6,893 bases of DNA from the NCBI GenBank assembly GCA_013791675.1, contig VMTI01000018.1, positions 1-6,893 on the forward strand, written 5' to 3'. This DNA comes from a bacterium (lineage in GTDB: Bacteria; CG03). The stretch's first letter is position 1, and every line of letters starts with the position of its first letter. This document shows positions 1-5,565 of this stretch, in pieces. Below the pieces are notes generated by a model. The model was not told the origin of the DNA. It searched no databases and was given only the letters and a program-made list of their open reading frames with translations. The translations under genes and the position numbers were made by a program.

Positions 1-397
1 CGCCCTCTTGTTTCAGTCTGTCATCATCCATTGTAAAGCCCTTTACAATGTACTCATGAATTCTTTTTGTTGCCCACTGTCTAAACTGTGTTCCTTGTCC
101 GGATTTAACTCTGTAACCCACAGATATTATTACATCAAGATCGTAGTAGTTTGTCGGCTTAGTAGAAAATTCGGCATTTCCGAATTTTCTCATAGTTTCT
201 GTTTCTATCAGCTCTTTTTCTGCATATACATTTTTTATATGCTCATTAATTGTAGATTTAGCTTTTCCAAAAAGCATTGCCATTTGATATTGAGTAAGCC
301 AAACAGTTTCATTTTTCAACTGCACTTGAAGTCTTGCTGTACCATCCGGGGCTGTGTAAATCAATATTTCAGATTTTTGTTCCATCTTTTTTGTCAT
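1..397 (-). CDS. RhuM family protein, 3' end beyond the window
   Basis: This gene is read from the ATG at 395-397 leftwards and has no stop before the window edge, so only 132 N-terminal residues are visible. The translation fits the RhuM (virulence protein/KilA-N-like accessory) family: TARLQVQLKNETVWLTQ at residues 20-36, the helix-turn-helix-like stretch QMAMLFGKAKSTINEHIKNV at 38-57, then NYYDLDVIISVGYRVKS at 83-99, GTQFRQWAT at 102-110 and EYIVKGF at 115-121. The start is supported by AGGGA 8 bp upstream. An internal ATG four codons later is less well placed. The family is widespread in genomic islands, near restriction systems and on plasmids; its biochemical function is not settled. 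The DNA is clearly more AT-rich than uvrB and surE, suggesting horizontal acquisition. It is 88 bp downstream of uvrB and probably not part of that operon. Family assignment is firm; the role is unknown. Confidence 0.93.
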   Translation of the reverse strand, partial: MTKKMEQKSEILIYTAPDGTARLQVQLKNETVWLTQYQMAMLFGKAKSTINEHIKNVYAEKELIETETMRKFGNAEFSTKPTNYYDLDVIISVGYRVKSGQGTQFRQWATKRIHEYIVKGFTMDDDRLKQEG

Positions 398-405
398 TTG
401 ATTTT

Positions 406-410
406 TCCCT
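406..410 (-). promoter_or_regulatory. Ribosome binding site of the RhuM gene
   Basis: AGGGA on the minus strand lies 8 bp before the ATG at 397. It favours this ATG over the internal one four codons downstream. Confidence 0.6.
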
Positions 411-445
411 ATTTTATTTCAACCATACCTTCAATATGCCTTATA

Positions 446-474
446 TTTTTAGCAACTGTTTTATTAAAAAGCAA
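446..474 (-). promoter_or_regulatory. Possible weak promoter for the RhuM gene
   Basis: On the minus strand TTGCTT (469-474) and TAAAAA (446-451) are separated by 17 bp in the AT-rich gap between uvrB and the RhuM gene. They match the sigma-70 consensus at only 3/6 and 4/6 positions, which AT-rich DNA often does by chance. No clear transcription terminator for uvrB is visible in the same gap. Confidence 0.2.
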
Positions 475-485
475 CAGAAACAAGC

Positions 486-2459
486 CTATTTTTTACCGAG
501 AGAAAGAATTTTATCCCTCAGGATTATGGCCATCTCAAAATCCAGATTGTCCGCAGCCTCGTTCAAATCTTTTTTCAGTTGGCGGACAAGGTCGGGGCTG
601 GCTGAAGTAAATTTATCCAGATTTTCTTTCAACAGGCTGTAGGCTGCATCTTTTGATTTTTTTACAAACGCCTCGTCCAGCAAAATAGTTTTTTCTATGG
701 ATTTGGGCGTAATGCCGTGACGGCGGTTATACTCCTTCTGCGTTTTGCGGCGCCTACCCATTTCATCCATGGCGCTGTTCATTGAGCCTGTCATATGTTC
801 GGCGTAAAAAATAACGCGGCTTGAAACATTTCTCGCCGCGCGGCCTGATATCTGAATCAGTGACGTACGGCTGCGCAAAAATCCCTCTTTATCAGCGTCC
901 AGTATGGCCACAAGGGTTATTTCCGGCAGGTCAAGCCCTTCTCTCAGAAGATTCACGCCGACAATGCAGTCAACTTTACCTCTGCGCAAATCGTTCAGTA
1001 TCTCTATTCTTTTGAGCGTGTCTATATCGCTGTGAAGATAGTGCGTCTTTATTCCCTTGGAAATAAAATAAAAGCTCAGGTCTTCCGCCATTCTTTTTGT
1101 CAGCGTTATGATAAGAGCCCTTTCGTTTTTCTTTTTTAAACCCAGCAGTTCTTTTACAAGATCATTCGGGGCGTTCTTCATTGTCCTCACAAAAATTTCA
1201 GGGTCGGTCAGGCCCGTCGGCCTTATGAGCTGCTCCGCAAGAAACGATTTGCTTTTTTTTATTTCATATTCCGCTGGCGTAGCCGAAGAATATATGACTT
1301 TATCCGTCTGCGCCTCAAATTCGCTGAACCGCAAAGGCCTGTTATCCAGAGCCGTTGGAAGCCTGAAACCAAATTTAACGAGATTTTCTTTTCTTGAGCG
1401 GTCGCCGGCGGACATCCCTCTAAGCTGCGGCAGCGTCACATGTGATTCGTCTATTATTGTAAGATAATCGCGGGGGAAATAATTGAGAAGGCAATAAGGC
1501 GGCTCACCCCGTCTTCGCCGGGAAAGATACATGGAATAATTTTCTATACCGTTACAGTATCCCGTTTCCTCTATCATCTCTATGTCGGAAAGCGTTCTCT
1601 GGCGGAGCCGCTCCTCTTCAAGCAGTTTTCCCGAGCTTTTAAAATAACGCAGCCGTTCTTTTAATTCTTTTTTTATATCCGCAACGGCTTCTTTGAGGCG
1701 GAGCGGGCTTGTGACGAAAAATTTAACGGGAAACACTTTGAGTTTTTCCAAATCACTTTTGTGTTCATAAGTAAGCGGGTCAAATTCATAAATCCGTTCC
1801 ACGCATTCGCCGTTCCAAATTATTCTGAAAGGATTAGCGCTGTGGGGTGAGAAAACATCCATTGTGCCGCCTTTCAGGCGGAAGCACCCGCCGGTGAAAT
1901 CAATGTCATTCCTTTTGTACTGTATGCGCGATAGCGCCGCCGCTACCGATAAAGGAGAAATTTTCTGCCCCGCGGATATTTCAAACGCCGTTGCCGACCA
2001 GTCAAGCGGTGACCCCAAACCGTAAATACAGGAAACGGTGGCTACGACAATAACATCTCTTCTTGAAAGAAGCGCCGACACCGCCTGAAGCCGCAATTTA
2101 TCTATCTGTTCGTTTATTGAAGCGTCTTTGGCGATATAGGTGTCGGAAGACGGTATATATGCCTCCGGCTGATAGTAATCGTAATAAGAGACAAAATAAC
2201 AAACGGCATTGTCAGGGAAAAAACTTTTGAACTCGGTGTAAAGCTGCGCGGCAAGAGTTTTGTTGTGCGATACAATAAGCGCGGGACGGTTCCATTCCGC
2301 GAGGGTTTTAGCGAGCGTAAATGTTTTTCCGGAACCTGTCACACCCATAAGAATGAGAGGATGCTTTTTTTCCGAAAGGCCCTTAAAAAGTTTTCCGGAA
2401 GCTCTCTTCTGCACGGGAGAAAGCGCAAACGGACTTACCAGATTAAATATTCCGCTCAT
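486..2459 (-). CDS. uvrB: Excinuclease ABC subunit B (UvrB)
   Basis: UvrB is the damage-verification helicase of nucleotide excision repair: UvrA loads it on DNA and it then recruits UvrC for incision. The 657-residue product is full length (E. coli has 673). Visible motifs are Walker A GVTGSGKT at 39-46, the aromatic beta-hairpin around VSYYDYYQPEAY at 90-101, VSCIYGLGSP at 142-151, the helicase II box DESH at 337-340, SSATP at 391-395, TKRMAEDL at 454-461, LLREGLDLPE at 504-513, DADKEGFLRS at 521-530 and GRAARN at 539-544 with the arginine-finger residues. A UVR domain for UvrC binding closes the protein at about 623-657. The start aligns with other UvrBs (MSGIFNLVSPF against MSKPFKLNSAF in E. 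coli), although only a weak GGCGG precedes it. The usual GDQP of the N-terminal Q-like motif reads SPVQ at 14-17. The gene begins 13 bp after the surE stop, implying co-transcription. Confidence 0.98.
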   Translation of the reverse strand: MSGIFNLVSPFALSPVQKRASGKLFKGLSEKKHPLILMGVTGSGKTFTLAKTLAEWNRPALIVSHNKTLAAQLYTEFKSFFPDNAVCYFVSYYDYYQPEAYIPSSDTYIAKDASINEQIDKLRLQAVSALLSRRDVIVVATVSCIYGLGSPLDWSATAFEISAGQKISPLSVAAALSRIQYKRNDIDFTGGCFRLKGGTMDVFSPHSANPFRIIWNGECVERIYEFDPLTYEHKSDLEKLKVFPVKFFVTSPLRLKEAVADIKKELKERLRYFKSSGKLLEEERLRQRTLSDIEMIEETGYCNGIENYSMYLSRRRRGEPPYCLLNYFPRDYLTIIDESHVTLPQLRGMSAGDRSRKENLVKFGFRLPTALDNRPLRFSEFEAQTDKVIYSSATPAEYEIKKSKSFLAEQLIRPTGLTDPEIFVRTMKNAPNDLVKELLGLKKKNERALIITLTKRMAEDLSFYFISKGIKTHYLHSDIDTLKRIEILNDLRRGKVDCIVGVNLLREGLDLPEITLVAILDADKEGFLRSRTSLIQISGRAARNVSSRVIFYAEHMTGSMNSAMDEMGRRRKTQKEYNRRHGITPKSIEKTILLDEAFVKKSKDAAYSLLKENLDKFTSASPDLVRQLKKDLNEAADNLDFEMAIILRDKILSLGKK

Positions 2460-2472
2460 AACCGCCGCTTTT

Positions 2473-3243
2473 TCAGATTTTGAAAATACTGTTTTTCAAA
2501 TTTTTCAAATCAACGTAGGATGTGTGGTCAAGCGTCACCGGCATGATTGAGACATAATTATTCTCAACGGCCTCAATATCCGTGCCCTTTATCATAAACC
2601 CGTCAAGTTTTTCCCCTGCGAGCCAGTAGTAATTATCTCCACGCGGGTCTATTCTTTTGACAGCTTCTCTGTCATAAATCCTTTTGCCCTGCCTCACTAT
2701 TTTAACGCCCTTTAATTTTGCGGGAGCGACATCGGGTATGTTTATGTTAAAAAACGCTCCTTTGGAGAGTTTCGTTTTTAATAGCTGCGGGAAAATTTTC
2801 CGCATCAGCTCCGTGGCAGCGGCGTAATCATGCCTTTTTCTCAGGACAAGCGAAACGCCCGCGGATTTCACGCCCATAAACGCCGCTTCGCGCGCCGCCG
2901 CGACGGTGCCGGAATAATTAAGATCATCTCCCATGTTGGGGCCCGCGTTAATGCCGGAAATCACAAAATCCACATTATCATTAAAAACCCGCAGAATGCC
3001 CAGCCTCACGCAGTCAACCGGCGTGCCGTCGGAAACAAAAACATTTTTTCTGATTTTCCTCAGCCGCAGGGCCTTGTGCAGCGATATTGAATGAGAACAG
3101 GCGCTTCTCATTCTGTCGGGCAGCACCGCGGCAACGCTCCCGAATGCCGAAAGAGCGTCTATAAGCGGCAGCGACCCTTCGGAAAGAATTCCGTCATCAT
3201 TTGTAATCAGGATGTTTAATTTTTTAGCCGAGCTGTTTTTCAT
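2473..3243 (-). CDS. surE: 5'/3'-nucleotidase SurE
   Basis: SurE is a metal-dependent phosphatase that hydrolyses nucleoside 5'- and 3'-monophosphates (EC 3.1.3.5), linked in other bacteria to stationary-phase survival; it is cytosolic. The 256-residue product has the family pattern: LITNDDG at 12-18 with metal-binding D16 and D17, PDRMRSACSHS at 42-52 with conserved S47, DGTPVDCV at 72-79, SGINAGPNMGDDLNYSGTVAAA at 97-117 with metal ligand N99, and a C-terminal region ending YVSIMPVTLDHTSY at 230-243. The ATG at 3241-3243 is supported by GAGAGGA 7 bp upstream and adds only eight residues before the conserved core. The SD lies inside the last codons of the DUF559 gene, whose stop is 2 bp away, so translation may be coupled. 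uvrB follows 13 bp downstream. The leader and first four codons are duplicated at 3811-3837. Confidence 0.97.
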   Translation of the reverse strand: MKNSSAKKLNILITNDDGILSEGSLPLIDALSAFGSVAAVLPDRMRSACSHSISLHKALRLRKIRKNVFVSDGTPVDCVRLGILRVFNDNVDFVISGINAGPNMGDDLNYSGTVAAAREAAFMGVKSAGVSLVLRKRHDYAAATELMRKIFPQLLKTKLSKGAFFNINIPDVAPAKLKGVKIVRQGKRIYDREAVKRIDPRGDNYYWLAGEKLDGFMIKGTDIEAVENNYVSIMPVTLDHTSYVDLKNLKNSIFKI

Positions 3244-3338
3244 TTTTAATTCCTCTCTTTAATTCCGCCCTTGGCGTTAATTCCCCTTTTTCTAAAAGGG
3301 GTGGCTCGCTTTTGGCGAGACGGGGTATTGGTTTTAAT
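3232..3338. repeat. 107-bp direct repeat, left copy
   Basis: This stretch matches 3811-3917 with four mismatches in 107 bp and no gaps (constant offset of 579). It spans the first four surE codons and the surE RBS, all of repeat unit A and the end of the DUF559 core codons. The two copies bracket the DUF559 segment. Confidence 0.93.
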
Positions 3339-3677
3339 CCATGACTCGATTTGTATTGTAACATTATCCAGCGATTTTTTGACATCTATATCCTTAAAAT
3401 GCAAAATTTCTAATCCTAACGATTTTAAAAATTCGTCTCTCTCTTCATCATATCCCCCCTTGAAATCATGACTTTCTCCATCAATTTCAATCACCAAATT
3501 TAATATTGGGCAGTAAAAATCCACAATATAATCACTAATTATTTTTTGTCTGGTAAAATCAAAGCCAAGCATTTGGCCTTTTTTCAATTTATTCCAAAGT
3601 AGAACTTCAGACAAATTTCCTGCTTTTCTTAATTTTCTTGCTTTTTCTTTTAGATTTGGGTTATAAGGTAATTTCAT
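3246..3677 (-). CDS. DUF559 domain endonuclease-like protein with repeat-encoded tail
   Basis: The 143-residue product contains a complete DUF559 domain at about 5-115, related to the PD-(D/E)XK/Vsr-like endonuclease fold. Family signatures are NLSEVLLWNKLK at 21-32 (E24), GFDFTRQK at 38-45, DYIVDFYCP at 49-57 (D53), LVIEIDGESHD at 61-71 (E64, D66, H70), DEERDEFLKSLG at 77-88 and ILHFKDIDV at 91-99. The putative catalytic residues are present, so it may be active; a natural substrate is not known for the family. Residues 117-135 are read straight through palindromic repeat unit A and the last eight through the surE leader, so the domain ends where the repeat begins. The ATG at 3675-3677 directly abuts repeat unit C, whose GGGG on the minus strand, 4 bp away, is the only SD-like sequence. 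The gene is much more AT-rich than its neighbours, consistent with insertion into a TPR-surE operon. Confidence 0.9.
   Translation of the reverse strand: MKLPYNPNLKEKARKLRKAGNLSEVLLWNKLKKGQMLGFDFTRQKIISDYIVDFYCPILNLVIEIDGESHDFKGGYDEERDEFLKSLGLEILHFKDIDVKKSLDNVTIQIESWIKTNTPSRQKRATPFRKRGINAKGGIKERN
3273..3329 (-). repeat. Palindromic repeat unit A
   Basis: Read on the minus strand the unit runs AATACCCCGTC, then the small hairpin CTCGC-CAAAA-GCGAG, then CCA and the 19-bp palindrome CCCCTTTTAGAAAAAGGGG (3283-3301, 8-bp arms, 3-nt loop), then AATTAACGCC. It lies at the 3' end of the DUF559 gene and is translated in frame as its C-terminal tail. It is nearly identical to unit B and is inverted relative to unit C. 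Confidence 0.9.
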
Positions 3678-3757
3678 AATACCCCGTCAGGCCACGCCAC
3701 GGCGGACAAAACGCTTCGGCCTGCCACCCCTTTTACAAAAAAGGGGAATCCAAACAC
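3678..3757 (+). repeat. Palindromic repeat unit C
   Basis: The unit begins AATACCCCGTC directly beside the DUF559 start codon. It continues with a long imperfect hairpin closed by CAGGCC/GGCCTG, then CCA, the palindrome CCCCTTTT-ACAA-AAAAGGGG (3727-3746), and AATCCAAACACC. It points opposite to unit A, so the two form 11-bp inverted ends around the DUF559 coding region. Compared with unit D1 it carries about 20 extra bases in the first hairpin, including GCCACGGC. Confidence 0.88.
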
Positions 3758-3822
3758 CTCGTCAACTTCGGCGCCGCCAATTTACTAAAAAAAGAATTTC
3801 GCTCACTCTGGCTGTTTTTCAT
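3733..3822 (-). pseudogene. Duplicated surE start region with a 29-codon open frame
   Basis: The 107-bp duplication carries a second copy of the surE ribosome binding site (GAGAGGA), spacer and ATG. From 3822 the frame reads MKNS exactly as surE does, then departs (QSERNSFFSKLAAPK...) and stops inside the palindrome of unit C after 29 codons. It is best seen as a by-product of the duplication. With an intact SD it could still be translated; I see no functional signature. Confidence 0.5.
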
Positions 3823-3917
3823 TTTTAATTCCTCTCTTTAATCCCACCCTTGGCGTTAATTCCCCTTTTTCTAAAAGGGGTGGCTCGCTCTTGGCGAGAC
3901 GGGGTATTGCTTTTAAT
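3811..3917. repeat. 107-bp direct repeat, right copy
   Basis: This is the partner of 3232-3338. It contains a spare copy of the surE leader and four codons, all of repeat unit B, and ends at the stop codon of the upstream TPR gene. The four differences lie in the stretch next to the TTTAAT motif, in the small hairpin loop and at the outer edge. Confidence 0.93.
3852..3908 (-). repeat. Palindromic repeat unit B
   Basis: This is the same unit as A with one base changed in the small hairpin (CTCGC-CAAGA-GCGAG). The 19-bp palindrome is at 3862-3880. It lies in the gap just after the stop of the short TPR gene and, unlike unit A, is not read as protein. It is enclosed by two copies of TTTTAATTCCTCTC (3823-3836 and 3911-3924). 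Confidence 0.9.
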
Positions 3918-3924
3918 TCCTCTC
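3911..3924. repeat. 14-bp direct repeat TTTTAATTCCTCTC, third copy
   Basis: Identical copies are at 3244-3257 (surE leader) and 3823-3836 (duplicated leader). In this copy the bases encode the last codons and stop of the short TPR protein (ERN-stop). In the other two they form the ribosome binding site region before ATGAAAAAC. The arrangement looks like a target-site duplication around repeat unit B (74 bp between copies). Confidence 0.75.
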
Positions 3925-4434
3925 CAATTTTTTAAGCGCGCGCCGCGCAAGCCTGCCTTGCGGCCATACTCTCACATATTTATCATAATACTTTCGGGAT
4001 TTCTCTCGGTCGGAAAATTTTTGTTCCCACATCACCGCGGCCATATAAGTCGCGTCAGGGCTTCTCTTATGCGGCGGCGAGGCGTAAGAAACAAGTTCAA
4101 ACTCTCGGAGAGCGAGGCGGTTCCGCCCCAGCGAAAGATAAACATAACCCAGCGTAAACCTCGCCTCATACTTTTCCTCTTTACTGTGTTTCGCTTTCAG
4201 AAATTCTTTTAAAAGCGTTTCAGTTTCTAAATATTTTTTTTCTTTAACCGCTTTTTTTATAATTTCCAGCTCTGATTGCGCCGGTGCGATGGATGAATCT
4301 TTAGCGGAAACACCCGTCTTCAAACGGCGCGGCGCGGCGGATGAAGATAAAAAAAATTTAACAATAATTACTGAGAGGATAACAAAAATAACCAGCGCAG
4401 AGGCGAATACAAAACGCCGGCGTGATAATTTCAT
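3913..4434 (-). CDS. Membrane-anchored TPR-like protein, 173 aa
   Basis: The product starts MKLSRRRFVF, has one hydrophobic segment at about 8-29 preceded by arginines (N-in anchor or uncleaved signal), a Ser/Ala/Pro linker to about 53, and then helical repeats of TPR type: KAVKEKKYLETETLLKEFL at 61-79, YEARFTLGYVYLSLGRNRLALREFELV at 89-115 and DATYMAAVMWEQKFSDREKSRKYYDKYV at 127-154. The repeats should lie outside the cytoplasm and act as a protein-binding scaffold; no partner can be named. The frame is open upstream to an ATG at 4464, but those ten extra residues are encoded by repeat unit D1, so the ATG at 4432-4434 is preferred, with GGGG of the repeat 5 bp upstream. The stop falls in a 14-bp sequence also found in the surE leader, implying that surE once followed directly. 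A longer TPR protein precedes it. Confidence 0.8.
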   Translation of the reverse strand: MKLSRRRFVFASALVIFVILSVIIVKFFLSSSAAPRRLKTGVSAKDSSIAPAQSELEIIKKAVKEKKYLETETLLKEFLKAKHSKEEKYEARFTLGYVYLSLGRNRLALREFELVSYASPPHKRSPDATYMAAVMWEQKFSDREKSRKYYDKYVRVWPQGRLARRALKKLERN

Positions 4435-4435
4435 A

Positions 4436-4491
4436 AATACCCCGTCAGACCTTCGGCCTGCCACCCCTTTTCAAAAAAGGGGAATCCAAAC
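4436..4491 (+). repeat. Palindromic repeat unit D1
   Basis: The unit begins AATACCCCGTC one base from the start codon of the short TPR gene. It continues with an imperfect hairpin (CAGACC-TTC-GGCCTG), CCA, the palindrome CCCCTTTT-CAA-AAAAGGGG (4464-4482) and AATCCAAAC. It is the same subtype as unit C, with a shorter first hairpin, and runs directly into unit D2. Confidence 0.88.
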
Positions 4492-4544
4492 ACCCCGTAT
4501 CGATTAGAGCGAGACACCCCTTTTGAAAAAGGGGAATTACCGCC
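4492..4544 (+). repeat. Palindromic repeat unit D2
   Basis: Immediately after D1 a second unit begins ACCCCGTATCG. It has a degraded first hairpin ending GCGAG, the palindrome CCCCTTTT-GA-AAAAGGGG (4517-4534) and AATTACCGCC. Its right half is the A/B subtype (AATTAACGCC), so D1 and D2 are a tandem pair of different subtypes. Confidence 0.82.
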
Positions 4545-4713
4545 ACGGGGAGAATTAACATAAGCGTGTAGTTTCTTTACGCCGGCGCGAAAAAAAGCCC
4601 GGATTCTTCCGCCAAATTCAATAATATTCCGCGAGACCCTCAACACTGTCAGTATAGTTGTCGCCGTTTATCCGGCAGGGCGGCGGCACTCCGGCGCCGG
4701 CACGTTTGCGGCA
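4545..4713. other. Intergenic stretch between the two TPR genes, no gene recognised
   Basis: Together with units D1/D2 this makes a 279-bp gap between the two TPR genes. It holds the self-complementary CCGGCGCCGG near 4692-4701 and a GC-rich stretch with CGCCG...CGGCG arms at about 4663-4687, but no T-run follows as a terminator would need. A 71-codon minus-strand frame (4431-4646) crosses it, with half its residues encoded by the repeats; I do not recognise it as a protein. Confidence 0.5.
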
Positions 4714-5550
4714 TCATCTTTGAAGTCTTTTTTTGATAGCGGTGTTTTTGGGCGATATTTTCGCGGCATCGCGCCAATAACCCGCGGCCTGGTCTTTAAA
4801 ACCAATTCTCATATACGCGTCGCCCAGATACATGAGAGCCTCGGCATTTTTACTCTCAAATTTTGAAATAACTTTCCAATAAAGTATTTCATTTTTCACT
4901 AAAGGCTGTTGATTATTTTTAATTTTTTTCGCCTCAGCATAGGCTTCTTTCTGCTTGCCCTGCCGCCAGTAAGCTTTTAGATTGAGAATCCTGTAATGGT
5001 CAGAATTTATCTTATCTCCGAGGGAATTTATGAGTTTATTATTCATCTCTATCAGCTTATCATAATCTTTCTGCCTGTAATAATAATCAGCCATCCGCTC
5101 CTGCGCGCGTATTGCCCATTGCGCGGAAGTGGCCAGATTCACGGCGTGAATAAAAAGCGCTCTCGCCTTTTCGGGCGACGGGCTTTCATAAAGGTAATAT
5201 TCCCCGGCGCGCGCGGCTATTTCGCTGCCGCGTTTTTTCGGAAACTTTTTGAGGTACCAGTCAGCCGTTTTGAGCATCTCTTTTTTATCCGTTTTCGCAT
5301 ATATCTCAAAAACCTTGTAAAGTGAAAGTTCCGCCCAGCCCGAGGATGAGCATTTTCGCACTATTTTTTTGTACATTTTCACCGCGGCTTTTATATCCCC
5401 GGATTTTTCGAAATCAATCGCCTTTCGCGTCATCTCTATCGCCGCGCTGTCCTGTTTGGCGGGGGGGATAGAAATTATTTTATTAATAGCGAAATAAGTC
5501 CCCGCGGCCAGCGCAAGGCCTATGACAACACCCATTATATACGATTTCAT
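4714..5550 (-). CDS. Membrane-anchored TPR repeat protein, 278 aa
   Basis: The product begins MKSYIMGVVIGLALAAGTYF, a single hydrophobic anchor at about 4-22 (or a signal peptide without an obvious lipobox), then Pro-rich residues and an all-helical repeat region to the end. The clearest TPRs are IEMTRKAIDFEKSGDIKAAVKMYKKI at 38-63, WAIRAQERMADYYYRQKDYDKLIEMNNKL at 145-173 and the near-consensus AEALMYLGDAYMRIGFKDQA at 236-255 with ISPKN at 265-269. It probably acts in the periplasm as a scaffold; BamD/YbgF-like or pilus-associated TPR proteins are possible relatives, but nothing identifies a partner. The ATG at 5548-5550 has a strong SD, GGAGAGG, 3 bp upstream. It starts 15 bp after the small pilin gene, which puts it in the pilin operon. 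The shorter TPR gene downstream has the same architecture. Confidence 0.88.
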   Translation of the reverse strand: MKSYIMGVVIGLALAAGTYFAINKIISIPPAKQDSAAIEMTRKAIDFEKSGDIKAAVKMYKKIVRKCSSSGWAELSLYKVFEIYAKTDKKEMLKTADWYLKKFPKKRGSEIAARAGEYYLYESPSPEKARALFIHAVNLATSAQWAIRAQERMADYYYRQKDYDKLIEMNNKLINSLGDKINSDHYRILNLKAYWRQGKQKEAYAEAKKIKNNQQPLVKNEILYWKVISKFESKNAEALMYLGDAYMRIGFKDQAAGYWRDAAKISPKNTAIKKRLQR

Positions 5551-5565
5551 AATCCTCTCCTTTTC

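Noticed and set aside
411..485. Terminator after uvrB
   Set aside because: Only a 5-bp CTGTT/AACAG pairing with a long AT-rich loop is present. The similar CTGTTGCT and CAGTTGCT stretches are direct repeats, not inverted ones.
8..642. Plus-strand open frames of 200 and 102 codons
   Set aside because: They lie antisense to the RhuM gene and the 3' end of uvrB. Their translations have no recognisable domain, and the minus strand encodes well-conserved proteins over the same bases.
2830..3090. Plus-strand frame of 86 codons and similar frames opposite uvrB, surE and the TPR genes
   Set aside because: They are antisense shadows of conserved minus-strand genes, with no domain and no ribosome binding site that I can see.
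3283..3301. Rho-independent terminator from the CCCCTTTT/AAAAGGGG palindrome
   Set aside because: The T-run is inside the stem and no T-tract follows on the coding strand. The same palindrome occurs inside a coding tail and next to start codons, so a terminator role is unlikely.
3258..3917. CRISPR array
   Set aside because: The repeats are few, irregularly spaced, in both orientations and internally palindromic, with a gene between them; there are no uniform spacers.
4435..4464. Upstream start for the short TPR protein (MAGRRSDGVF extension)
   Set aside because: The extra ten residues are encoded entirely by repeat unit D1, while the ATG at 4434 sits just before a typical basic-then-hydrophobic anchor.
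4431..4646. 71-codon minus-strand frame between the TPR genes
   Set aside because: Its second half is encoded by repeat units D1/D2, it overlaps the start of the short TPR gene, and the first half (MLRVSRNIIEF...) matches nothing I recognise and has no convincing ribosome binding site.
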